NCBI GenBank assembly: GCA_004557035.1
Contig: SFFB01000003.1
Coordinates: 1-64,000 of the forward strand
DNA length: 64,000 nucleotides
DNA from: Bacteroidales bacterium
GTDB lineage: Bacteria; Bacteroidota; Bacteroidia; Bacteroidales; Bacteroidaceae
Direction: 5' to 3'
Made by a program: the position numbers and the translations under genes. Under the pieces are notes generated by a model that saw only the letters and a list, made by a program, of their open reading frames with translations, did no database searches and was not told where the DNA came from. Position 1 is the first letter of the stretch. The number at the start of each line of letters is the position of its first letter. Below are positions 50,280 to 58,183 of the stretch, one piece after another.

Positions 50280-51356
50280 TTAGGGCTGGTCGGCGTCGAT
50301 GCGGGTGATGCCGCCGGTAACGGGCGAGAGATAGACGCGGGTGTTGTAGCGCTTGTTGAAGAGGTCGCCGCCGAGCTGCTCAATGCGTCCGAACTGAGCC
50401 ATGGGCACGTCCTGGCTGGAGAGCGTTTCGCCGCCGTGGCTGATGACGAGGCGGCCACGTCCGGGTACGACATACCGCAGCGAGTTTTCTTCTTTCTTGG
50501 CTTTGGGGTCGGTCGGCACGGCGTCGGGCAGACTGCCTAAGTCGGTAAGGGTGAGCAGATAGGGCTCGCCGGCAAGGTCGTCGGCATCGACAAGCCCCAG
50601 GTGGCGCGAAAAACGAAAGAGGATGGTGTCGCTCACGGCCCCGCGGGGAATGAACGTAAAGGTGAAGGTGTGGTTTTCGATGGCGGTGGTGCCTTTGAAA
50701 AGGCTCAACAGTCCCTCTTCGCGTTCGTCGAGCTGGGCGAGCATAAGGCGCAACTGTTCGCCGTCTTTAGGCATAAAGTCGGCTTGGCCCTTGGTGAGCA
50801 GAGAGCGGTTTTCGCGAATGTCGTAGATTTCGGCCGCTGTGAGTTCGGCCATCTTCGAACGACTGCCGGCAGAGAGGATTTCTTCCGTCTTATAGTCGGC
50901 AGCGTTGAGATGTTTCGTGGCTTCTTTTTGCACCTGATGGGTGGCACGCGGCATATCGTCGGTGGTGGACGAAGCACCTACCGAGAGCAGGCGGCCGTCG
51001 GCAGAGAGCGACACGAGCGGTGCGGAGGTCTTGCTTTTGAGCTTGACGCTGTAGGCCTTTGTTTTGTCGGCCACTCCGAAGGGCGTGAGGCGCACGTCGG
51101 TGACGGTCCAGGTGTCGCAACTCTGTTGGGCGATATTCTCCAGACGCAGATAACGCCGGGCATATCCAGCATATTCGCCGGGAGTATAGGTGGTGCGGCG
51201 TGCGGTCACGGTGACTTCAAAAGCCGTCTGTGGCAAGAAATAGGTGATGCCCTCGGCCGTGATGCCGGGCTGATAGTCGGTCACTTCGGTCTGGGCGTTG
51301 GTGGCACCGAGGCTAAGCAGACCTAGAGTGAGGGAAAGGAGACGATGGTGTGTCAT
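50280..51356 (-). CDS. DUF4831 secreted protein
   Basis: 358 residues. The signal peptide is 1-21 (cut before QTEVTDYQPG). GITYFLPQTAFEVTVTA and the later FTFIPRGAVSDTILFRFS are typical of DUF4831, a Bacteroidota family of periplasmic proteins of unknown function, predicted to be beta-rich. The start at 51356 gives a good signal peptide; the frame is open upstream but would overlap the nnr gene. It is the last of a run of minus-strand genes. Confidence 0.85.
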   Translation of the reverse strand: MTHHRLLSLTLGLLSLGATNAQTEVTDYQPGITAEGITYFLPQTAFEVTVTARRTTYTPGEYAGYARRYLRLENIAQQSCDTWTVTDVRLTPFGVADKTKAYSVKLKSKTSAPLVSLSADGRLLSVGASSTTDDMPRATHQVQKEATKHLNAADYKTEEILSAGSRSKMAELTAAEIYDIRENRSLLTKGQADFMPKDGEQLRLMLAQLDEREEGLLSLFKGTTAIENHTFTFTFIPRGAVSDTILFRFSRHLGLVDADDLAGEPYLLTLTDLGSLPDAVPTDPKAKKEENSLRYVVPGRGRLVISHGGETLSSQDVPMAQFGRIEQLGGDLFNKRYNTRVYLSPVTGGITRIDADQP

Positions 51357-51394
51357 GGTGTGGCGGGATTGTGGAGTGATGCAATAACGATAGA

Positions 51395-52957
51395 TTAAGG
51401 TTGGACTGCTACTTCTGCCAGTCGACCGAAGGCACGTGGCAGATAGTCGATGAGGTCTGAGGCGATGAGCGACATTTGTCCAAGGCTCTCTGCGGCAAGG
51501 TCGCCTGCCAATCCGTGGAGGCACACGCCGAGCATGGCGGCATGTTGAGGCGAGAAACCTTGGGCGAGCAGACCGGTGATGATGCCGGTGAGCACGTCGC
51601 CGCTTCCGGCAGTGGCCATGCCGGGATTGCCGGTGGCGTTGAACCAGACGTGGCCCTCGGGGGTGCAGATGGCGGTGTGATGGCCTTTGAGAACAATATA
51701 AATATTGTGAGCCGAAGCCAGACGAATGGCGGCTTCAAGCAGACTGCCCGAAGTGGTGGCACCGGGAGAGAGTCGTGCCATCTCGCCGGGGTGGGGTGTC
51801 AAGATGCTGTGTTCTGGTATTTGACCCAGCCAAGCCGAATGGGCCGAGAGCAGGTTGATGGCATCGGCGTCTATCACCATAGGCCGTGAGGTGGCCGTGA
51901 GGAGTTTGAAAAGGGCTGTGCCCGTGGGGCGTGACGTGCCTATACCGGGGCCTACGGCGACGGCCTGATAGGGGGCGACGTCGGGTGGGGCGGTGAAGAC
52001 GGTGTCGGAAGCGTCGTGGCTGAGTGTGGCCTCGGGCACGGTGATCTGAATGAGGTCGTTGTTCATCAGCGGCGTGTGCACACTCACTTTGCCGGCACCC
52101 GTGCGCAGACAGGCACGGGCCGCCAGTGTGGCCGCTCCGCCCATGCCGTAACTGCCTGCAATGATGAGTGCGTGACCGTAGGTGCCTTTATGGCTGAAGG
52201 GTTGGCGTGGGGTGAGCACACCGCTCAGTCGGGCTATGTCGACGGGGGAGAAGATGTGCCATTCGGTCTGAATGTCGTCGGCTTTGCTGTGCGACAGACC
52301 GATGTCGAGGATTTCGATTTGTCCGAAACGCTCTGCCAAGTCAGGCAGCATCATGGTGCGCTTGAGGCTATGGAAGGTGAGTGTGTGGTAGGCCTGGACG
52401 CTGAGCAGTCGGTTGCCGGAGGTGGCTTCGTCGGCCGGAATGCCTGAAGGCATATCTATGGACACAACCTGTGCCGGCGAGGCATTGATGAAGTTCACGA
52501 GCGAGGCGAAACCTCCCGAGAGCGGTCGGCTCAGACCGATGTCAAAGAGGCCGTCGACCACGACGGTGTCGGCTGTGAGTGTGGGCGGCTCAAAACGGTC
52601 GGTCACTTCATAAAACTTCACTGTGCCCAAACTTTCGAGCCGTTGCTTGTTGGCTTGGCAGTCGGCGTGAAGATGACCTGAAGTGTTGAAGAGCCATGCT
52701 TCAATCTGACACTCGCGACCTGAGGCGGCTATGAGTCGGGCCATAGCCAGGGCATCGCCACCGTTTTTGCCCGGTCCGGCAAAGAGGGCGAAGTGACGGG
52801 CCTGAGGATAGAGACGAAGCAGGGCGTCGGTGGCTTTTTGAGCTGCACGCTCCATCAGGTCGAGCGAGGTGATGCCTTCTTCGCTGATGGTGGCGTCGTC
52901 GAGCGCCTGTATCTGTGTGGACGAAAAGATTTTTTGCATATAACGTTGGTCTTTCAA
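51395..52957 (-). CDS. nnr: Bifunctional NAD(P)HX epimerase/dehydratase
   Basis: 520 residues. The N-terminal epimerase (NnrE) domain contains GPGKNGGDALAMARLI, with a Lys for the usual Asn, and VVDGLFDIGLSRPLSG. The C-terminal ADP-dependent dehydratase (NnrD) domain has IAGSYGMGGAATLAARACL, LTPHPGEMARL and GSGDVLTGIITGLL with the catalytic Asp. Together they repair hydrated NADH/NADPH. A start at 52939 (MQKIFSS) is also possible. Confidence 0.94.
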   Translation of the reverse strand: MKDQRYMQKIFSSTQIQALDDATISEEGITSLDLMERAAQKATDALLRLYPQARHFALFAGPGKNGGDALAMARLIAASGRECQIEAWLFNTSGHLHADCQANKQRLESLGTVKFYEVTDRFEPPTLTADTVVVDGLFDIGLSRPLSGGFASLVNFINASPAQVVSIDMPSGIPADEATSGNRLLSVQAYHTLTFHSLKRTMMLPDLAERFGQIEILDIGLSHSKADDIQTEWHIFSPVDIARLSGVLTPRQPFSHKGTYGHALIIAGSYGMGGAATLAARACLRTGAGKVSVHTPLMNNDLIQITVPEATLSHDASDTVFTAPPDVAPYQAVAVGPGIGTSRPTGTALFKLLTATSRPMVIDADAINLLSAHSAWLGQIPEHSILTPHPGEMARLSPGATTSGSLLEAAIRLASAHNIYIVLKGHHTAICTPEGHVWFNATGNPGMATAGSGDVLTGIITGLLAQGFSPQHAAMLGVCLHGLAGDLAAESLGQMSLIASDLIDYLPRAFGRLAEVAVQP

Positions 52958-52993
52958 AACTTTGCCTCACAAGAAGTGTAGGGCAGAAAAATA

Positions 52994-53407
52994 TCAGAAC
53001 GGCCAGAGGCGACGTTTCTTCTTGGGCTCGTCGTTTTGCTGGGCAAGATATTCGTCGTAGGTGATGCGTTTGCTGATGATCTGATAAATGGCACCCCAGT
53101 CGGGAAGGCCGCCTACATTGCGGTCGTCGATGAACATCTGCACTTTAAGCTTGCGGCTATAGCTGCTGTTGCGTTCGGGTGTGTCTTCGTCAAAATCACG
53201 ATTGACGGCATAAAATACCACGCCGCGTTTCTTGCACCATTCCACAGCCTGATCGAGGAGTTCGCCCTCGCGCACACTCCACAAGATGAGTCGGTGGCCG
53301 TCTTCGATGAGTTTGCGCAGGGTGGCGGTGGCAAAAGGCCGTTCTTTGCCTATTTCGGGATAGCGATGCTCGACGATGGTTCCGTCGAAGTCTACTGCAA
53401 TATTCAT
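52994..53407 (-). CDS. Small HAD-superfamily hydrolase (BT0820-like)
   Basis: 137 residues. MNIAVDFDGTIVEHRYPEIG carries the DxDGT nucleophile motif, LILWSVREGE motif II, and MFIDDRNVGG motif IV. There is no cap domain. The sequence closely resembles the structurally studied Bacteroides thetaiotaomicron BT0820 phosphatase family; the substrate is unknown. It starts at 53407; a longer frame to 53593 would overlap the upstream gene. Confidence 0.88.
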   Translation of the reverse strand: MNIAVDFDGTIVEHRYPEIGKERPFATATLRKLIEDGHRLILWSVREGELLDQAVEWCKKRGVVFYAVNRDFDEDTPERNSSYSRKLKVQMFIDDRNVGGLPDWGAIYQIISKRITYDEYLAQQNDEPKKKRRLWPF

Positions 53408-53444
53408 AATGACGAATAAGGATTGTTGGGTGGAAAGAATAGGT

Positions 53445-55214
53445 TTATTGAAGGTGAATGTGTCTCTGTGCCGACGAGGCTTCCGGCCAGACGAGGCGTG
53501 CTCTGAAAGGCGCCAGCCGGCTCTCCTCGGCAGCCTTGATGAAAGCCGTGCCCGTGGGGGAGAGCAGGTAGGCGGCTTGGCCAAGTTCGCCACCGGCGAC
53601 GAAAGGAGTATAGCTGCCTCTCAACGCGGTCTCGCCGCTCTCTGTCAGATGGGCCGTGAACGTGCCGTCTTGTGTGGCTGTGAGTGTGAGGGGAATTTGT
53701 CCCTCAAAAGGGTTGCCGTAGCGGATGATGACCGGTGTGTGGGCCGGTACGTTTTGGATGGGCCGGAAGATGAGCGTGTCGGTTTGTGCCTCTTGCAGCG
53801 TTTGTGCCCGAAAGTTGTCGGGAATGGTCGTGGCAAAGGGGAGGCAGAGTGTTTCCCAACCGCCGTCGGCATAGGCTTGGCGGGTGTAAGTCACTTGTGA
53901 GGCTTTGTAGCTGATGTCGACCGGCGGGCTGAAGGCTTGGCGGTCTTGTATGGCCGAAGGGGTGAGGAGGCGAAACCGCTCACCGTCGGAGGCGGCCACA
54001 AAGGGCCATAACTGAGGAATGTGCGCAGCATCGGCTTCGGCGACGAGGATGAACGTATGGCGGTCGGTGGGTCGGTTGACGAAAGAGAACGAGCGCACAG
54101 GCAGAGAGATGGCCGTGAGGTCGAGTGTGGTGGTGGCGCTCCAGTCGGTCTGTTCAAGAGCCGTTGCCGTCCATCCGCCTTTGAGCGTGGTGATGCCGTC
54201 TGGGGCGGTTGAGGCTTGTGCCGGTGGCGCTGCTTTGACAAAAGAAACCGCGCCATTGCATGTCTCTTCAGCGTTCAATGTGAGTTGGCCGCTTGATGAG
54301 AAAGAGAGGCTTCGCGGCTGGTCTTCGACGGTGGCGATTTGGCCTTGGTTGATGCGCCAAAGAGCCTCGGTGGCTGAGTGTTGTAAGGTATAGTCAAGGA
54401 ATGTGCCGTCTGCCTTTTGCAAGACAAAGCAAGAGTCCGGTCGATGTTGCACCAGCCACGGCTTGAGTGCGTCGGTTTGTGCGGTGGTGCCGTCGGAGAG
54501 CAGTGTTTCGGCTGCATTGATGGTTTTGAGGTTTGTCCCCATCAGCCTCATGCCGTCAGCCAAAACCACGTCAGAGCGGTCTTCCGGCATTTGAGCCGAG
54601 CCTTGATTGGCCTCACCGCCCAGATATTTATATATAATGAGAGTATTGCAGTCGGTGGGCGTGACGTTGCTGTAGCAACCGAAGTGGGGCGTTTGCTCTC
54701 TGTAAAGCGCGAGCCATCGGCTGTTGTCTTTGTTTGTCAGATAGAAAAGGCCCTCGGCTGCTGTCGTCATATTCCAGACGTATGGCTCTGTTGCCGTGGC
54801 AATGAGCGAGGTGGCCCCTTGTGAGGCTTTGCCGGGACTCAGCCAGAGGTCTGTGCCGAGGCTTTTCAGCGTAATCACGCCATCGCCATAGGTCACTTGC
54901 CACACACCATTCTCTTTGGCGGCAGTGATGGCGGTGCCGTTTTCCACATCGGCCTCTATCATTTCGGCCTCAAGCCATTTGTCGACGGCGTTGGCTGTGA
55001 GCAAATAGGGGCGTCGCTGCGCTTGGGAACTTTCGCCAAAAGGCACAATCATGCCCACAATCATACAGAGGTCACCGCTATGGAGGTCTGTCGGAGCATA
55101 GACACGTTCAAACAGCCCCTTCAAATCTGTAGAGGCTGTCTGTGCCTTAGAGTTTGCCACGGCAAGCCCGATGAAGCACAAAAGGATGAGCGTTTTCTGA
55201 AACAGACCGGGCAA
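53445..55214 (-). CDS. Large secreted protein, family unknown
   Basis: 589 residues with a signal peptide (1-24, cut after SKA). The rest is predicted beta-rich, with repeated short strands (WQVTYGDGVITLKSL, WRINQGQ, LRGSYTPFVAGGELGQAAYLLSP). The C-terminal block FRARLVWPEASS resembles the end domain of many Bacteroidota secreted proteins. I see no catalytic motif and no sorting-domain tail. It begins 6 nt after rmlA, so they may be cotranscribed. Confidence 0.75.
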   Translation of the reverse strand: MPGLFQKTLILLCFIGLAVANSKAQTASTDLKGLFERVYAPTDLHSGDLCMIVGMIVPFGESSQAQRRPYLLTANAVDKWLEAEMIEADVENGTAITAAKENGVWQVTYGDGVITLKSLGTDLWLSPGKASQGATSLIATATEPYVWNMTTAAEGLFYLTNKDNSRWLALYREQTPHFGCYSNVTPTDCNTLIIYKYLGGEANQGSAQMPEDRSDVVLADGMRLMGTNLKTINAAETLLSDGTTAQTDALKPWLVQHRPDSCFVLQKADGTFLDYTLQHSATEALWRINQGQIATVEDQPRSLSFSSSGQLTLNAEETCNGAVSFVKAAPPAQASTAPDGITTLKGGWTATALEQTDWSATTTLDLTAISLPVRSFSFVNRPTDRHTFILVAEADAAHIPQLWPFVAASDGERFRLLTPSAIQDRQAFSPPVDISYKASQVTYTRQAYADGGWETLCLPFATTIPDNFRAQTLQEAQTDTLIFRPIQNVPAHTPVIIRYGNPFEGQIPLTLTATQDGTFTAHLTESGETALRGSYTPFVAGGELGQAAYLLSPTGTAFIKAAEESRLAPFRARLVWPEASSAQRHIHLQ

Positions 55215-55220
55215 AGTGAC

Positions 55221-56102
55221 TTATTTGTGCTCTTCGGCCAATTTGAGGAGGTATTGGCCATATTGGTTCTTAATCATGGGTTGGGCAATGGTTTTGAGGC
55301 GTTCGGGCGTAATCCAACCTTGCTTGAGGGCGATGCCTTCGAGACAAGCCACTTTCACGCCGGTGCGTTTTTCAAGCACCTCGATGAAGGTGGAAGCCTC
55401 GCTCAGACTGTCGTGTGTGCCGGTGTCGAGCCAGGCGAAACCAGTGCCGAGAGTCTGCACCATCAGTTCGCCGTCGTTGAGGAAACGTTGGTTGACCGTG
55501 GTGATTTCGAGTTCGCCGCGCTTGGAGGGCTTGATGGTTTTGGCCACTTCCACCACCTTGTTGGGATAGAAATACAAGCCCACCACGGCATAGTTGGATT
55601 TGGGATGCTCGGGCTTCTCCTCGATGCTGATGCAGCGGCCGGCGTCGTCAAATTCCACCACGCCGTAGCGCTCAGGGTCGTGAACGCGATAACCGAAGAC
55701 GGTGGCTTTGGCTTCTTCCTCGGCCATACGTACGGCCTCGTGGAACATGCGACGCATACCCGTGCCGTGGAAAATGTTGTCGCCTAAGACCAGACACACG
55801 CTGTCGTTGCCGATAAACTCCTCACCGATGATGAAGGCTTGGGCCAAACCGTCGGGCGAAGGCTGTTCGGCGTAAGAGAAATTCACGCCATAGTCGCTGC
55901 CGTCTCCCAGCAGGCGCTTGAAACCGCCAATGTCTTGAGGGGTGGATATGATGAGGATGTCGCGAATGCCTGCCAGCATGAGCACCGAGATGGGGTAGTA
56001 GACCATCGGTTTGTCGAAGATGGGAATGAGTTGTTTGCTGATGCCTTTGGTGATGGGGTAAAGGCGTGTGCCGGAGCCTCCGGCCAAGACAATTCCTTTC
56101 AT
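55221..56102 (-). CDS. rmlA: Glucose-1-phosphate thymidylyltransferase
   Basis: 293 residues. MKGIVLAGGSGTRLYP is the nucleotidyl-transfer loop; GISKQLIPIFDKPMVYYP, LVLGDNIFHG and FAWLDTGTHDSL follow. It makes dTDP-glucose for dTDP-rhamnose and other sugars of cell-surface glycans. rmlB, rmlC and rmlD are not adjacent, so it is an orphan here. The start is the ATG at 56102; a frame to 56138 would overlap the hydrolase gene. Confidence 0.95.
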   Translation of the reverse strand: MKGIVLAGGSGTRLYPITKGISKQLIPIFDKPMVYYPISVLMLAGIRDILIISTPQDIGGFKRLLGDGSDYGVNFSYAEQPSPDGLAQAFIIGEEFIGNDSVCLVLGDNIFHGTGMRRMFHEAVRMAEEEAKATVFGYRVHDPERYGVVEFDDAGRCISIEEKPEHPKSNYAVVGLYFYPNKVVEVAKTIKPSKRGELEITTVNQRFLNDGELMVQTLGTGFAWLDTGTHDSLSEASTFIEVLEKRTGVKVACLEGIALKQGWITPERLKTIAQPMIKNQYGQYLLKLAEEHK

Positions 56103-56134
56103 GATATGGTGAGATTTGATAGTGGTTTTGCGTG

Positions 56135-57475
56135 TCAATAGTTGATGGTTATGGCTGCGGGATAGAGCCGTTCGGGATCTTCAAAGGTGCGGAGACTCTC
56201 GAGAAGATGTTCGCGTCGCAGTGTGAGTTTGCCGCGCCACACCCGTTTGCCGTTGAGGCGCAGGGTCACTTTTTTGTTGAGGTCGACGAGCCTTTCGTCA
56301 AAAAAGAGCGTCACTTGTCCGCCGCTCAGGGGATAGTTCGTCTTTTTGTATTTTATAGGTATCCCCCAGCGGGGTTCTTTTTCCAAAACCTCATAGTGCA
56401 CACCACAAATCGTGATGTCGACCGTGCCGTCTTGGGCGATGCTCACCTCATAGCGTGTGCGCAGAGTGTCACTTTCGACAGGTCGACGGTCTATTTTGAG
56501 ATTGTAAAATCCTTTTCTGAAACATCCGTCCATAGCATAGTCTTCCCAAACGAAATGTCGGGGATGGCTTTGGCGTCGATGGCGGAAGAGCCATGGGGCT
56601 GTGGGACGATAGTCAAAACCGTGGCCGGCACCGGGGATAAACTCCACACGGTGAACGTATTCATCCGGCCATTGTGCCTCGAGGCTGTCGAGGGCCTGAC
56701 CGGTGAGGGCTGTGAAATAGTTGCGGCAAAACATGGCATCGTTTTCACCTGTGAGCAGGCTGAAAGCCACGTGCCCAAGGTTCTCTGCCGGTGCATTGAT
56801 GAGCGGTTCGCCTCCGGCCATTGGTCCGGCAGCAGCCAGATAGTCGGCATAGAATGAGGCCAAGCGCTGACTGCCGTAGCCGCCTTCCGAAACGCCCAAC
56901 AGCATCACCCGGTCCACGTCGGTCAGACTGTCGGTGACCAAGGCGCGCCACAATTGCTTGTAGGCCCATTGCTTACTCATCTGCCACCAGCGGTAATATC
57001 TGCCTTCGTTGGGGATTTGAGGTATGAAATACCGACTCGGTGCGCCTTCGAAAGCATTGGCCCAACTCACCGAAGCCTTCCATTCATGGTCTTTGGGTCC
57101 CGAACCGTGCAGATAAATAAAGGTGGGCACACTGCCGCGAGAAGCCGAGGCGGCACCGCCTTTGTCAATCCATAGATAGGGCATCTTGGCCTGTGGCTCC
57201 AGCCTTTCGGGCAAAGGCAATACGTAGGCTCTGAGCGAGTCAAACGTGCAGGCGTCGAGTTTCAGTGCACTTTCACGTCTACCGATGGCTTCTGCCCATC
57301 TCTGCCACAATTGCTTTTTGGCGTTGGCCACCTCTTTCGTCCCTCGGAGTTCGCCTTCGAAGTCTTGTGCCAGAGCGGCATATAGGGCCTCGTCGCTCTG
57401 TGCCCGTAGCGAAGTGGTGCAGAGTGTGAAGATGAGGCCGAAGACCAGTGAGGTTTGTAGACGTAGGCTGTGCAT
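56135..57475 (-). CDS. Secreted alpha/beta hydrolase
   Basis: 446 residues, signal peptide 1-25 (cut before QSDEAL). The alpha/beta-hydrolase core has IYLHGSGPKDHEW (oxyanion side), LLGVSEGGYGSQRL with the nucleophile Ser, and GAGHGFDY with the catalytic His; an acidic partner is likely near TGENDAMF. A C-terminal beta domain of about 120 residues follows. It may be a serine peptidase or esterase acting in the periplasm. The start at 57475 gives the signal peptide. Confidence 0.8.
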   Translation of the reverse strand: MHSLRLQTSLVFGLIFTLCTTSLRAQSDEALYAALAQDFEGELRGTKEVANAKKQLWQRWAEAIGRRESALKLDACTFDSLRAYVLPLPERLEPQAKMPYLWIDKGGAASASRGSVPTFIYLHGSGPKDHEWKASVSWANAFEGAPSRYFIPQIPNEGRYYRWWQMSKQWAYKQLWRALVTDSLTDVDRVMLLGVSEGGYGSQRLASFYADYLAAAGPMAGGEPLINAPAENLGHVAFSLLTGENDAMFCRNYFTALTGQALDSLEAQWPDEYVHRVEFIPGAGHGFDYRPTAPWLFRHRRQSHPRHFVWEDYAMDGCFRKGFYNLKIDRRPVESDTLRTRYEVSIAQDGTVDITICGVHYEVLEKEPRWGIPIKYKKTNYPLSGGQVTLFFDERLVDLNKKVTLRLNGKRVWRGKLTLRREHLLESLRTFEDPERLYPAAITINY

Positions 57476-57488
57476 GGTTTGTGTGGAA

Positions 57489-58130
57489 TTATCCCCAGAC
57501 GGTGGTTTTCTCTCTGAGGTTGGCTGCAATCATATCGGCCGTTTGTAGCAGAGCCACCAGCGGACTCTTCTCCATGGCCTGTCGGTAGGCCATACGGGTT
57601 CCGCTGCCTTGTTCGGTCATTTCAAACATACCCATATGCCAGCGGATGGCGAGCAGTTCGTCGGTGTGGAGCGATATGAATTGGTTCAGCATCAGGCACG
57701 ATTTCTCGCCGTGTCCAAAGGGGAAGTCGTCTTTGATTTCATAGCCCGGGTATGACATCCAGCGGCCCGTGCTGTCTTTTTTCCATTTCTCGGCCTTGTG
57801 ATAAAACTTGGTTTTGCAAAGGTCGTGAAAGAGTGTGGCAATGGCGATGCTCTCGTCTGTGGGCGCTTCGGCAAAGGGCGCTTCGCCGTGGGCTATGGCC
57901 GGCACCACGACATGCTCTTTAATCACCATGGCCGCCTCAAACACATTGATGGAGTGTTTGCACAGTCCGCCCTCTTCGTTAAGATGGAAAGAGGCCGACG
58001 AGGGCGCGGTGTAGAAATCGGTTTTCTCTTCCAGATAGTTGAGCAGACGGTCCACGCCGTCGCGCTGAATATATTCGCGGCAAAGTGCGATAAACTTGGC
58101 CTTGTTGGCTTCGATTTGTTCGGGAGTCAT
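57489..58130 (-). CDS. HD-domain phosphohydrolase-like protein
   Basis: 213 residues of the HD superfamily. LCKHSINVFE supplies the first His, LFHDLCKT the HD pair, FGHGEKSCLM a further His, and IRWHMGMFE with LLQTADMIA the remaining metal ligands. It is cytoplasmic. Substrate could be a nucleotide; family members of this size in Bacteroidota are uncharacterised. It is 13 nt upstream of the secreted hydrolase gene. Confidence 0.8.
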   Translation of the reverse strand: MTPEQIEANKAKFIALCREYIQRDGVDRLLNYLEEKTDFYTAPSSASFHLNEEGGLCKHSINVFEAAMVIKEHVVVPAIAHGEAPFAEAPTDESIAIATLFHDLCKTKFYHKAEKWKKDSTGRWMSYPGYEIKDDFPFGHGEKSCLMLNQFISLHTDELLAIRWHMGMFEMTEQGSGTRMAYRQAMEKSPLVALLQTADMIAANLREKTTVWG

Positions 58131-58183
58131 AGGTTGTGATGGATAATATTATGAGTGGCAGAGTCAAAGTGCGGGAGAGTCAA

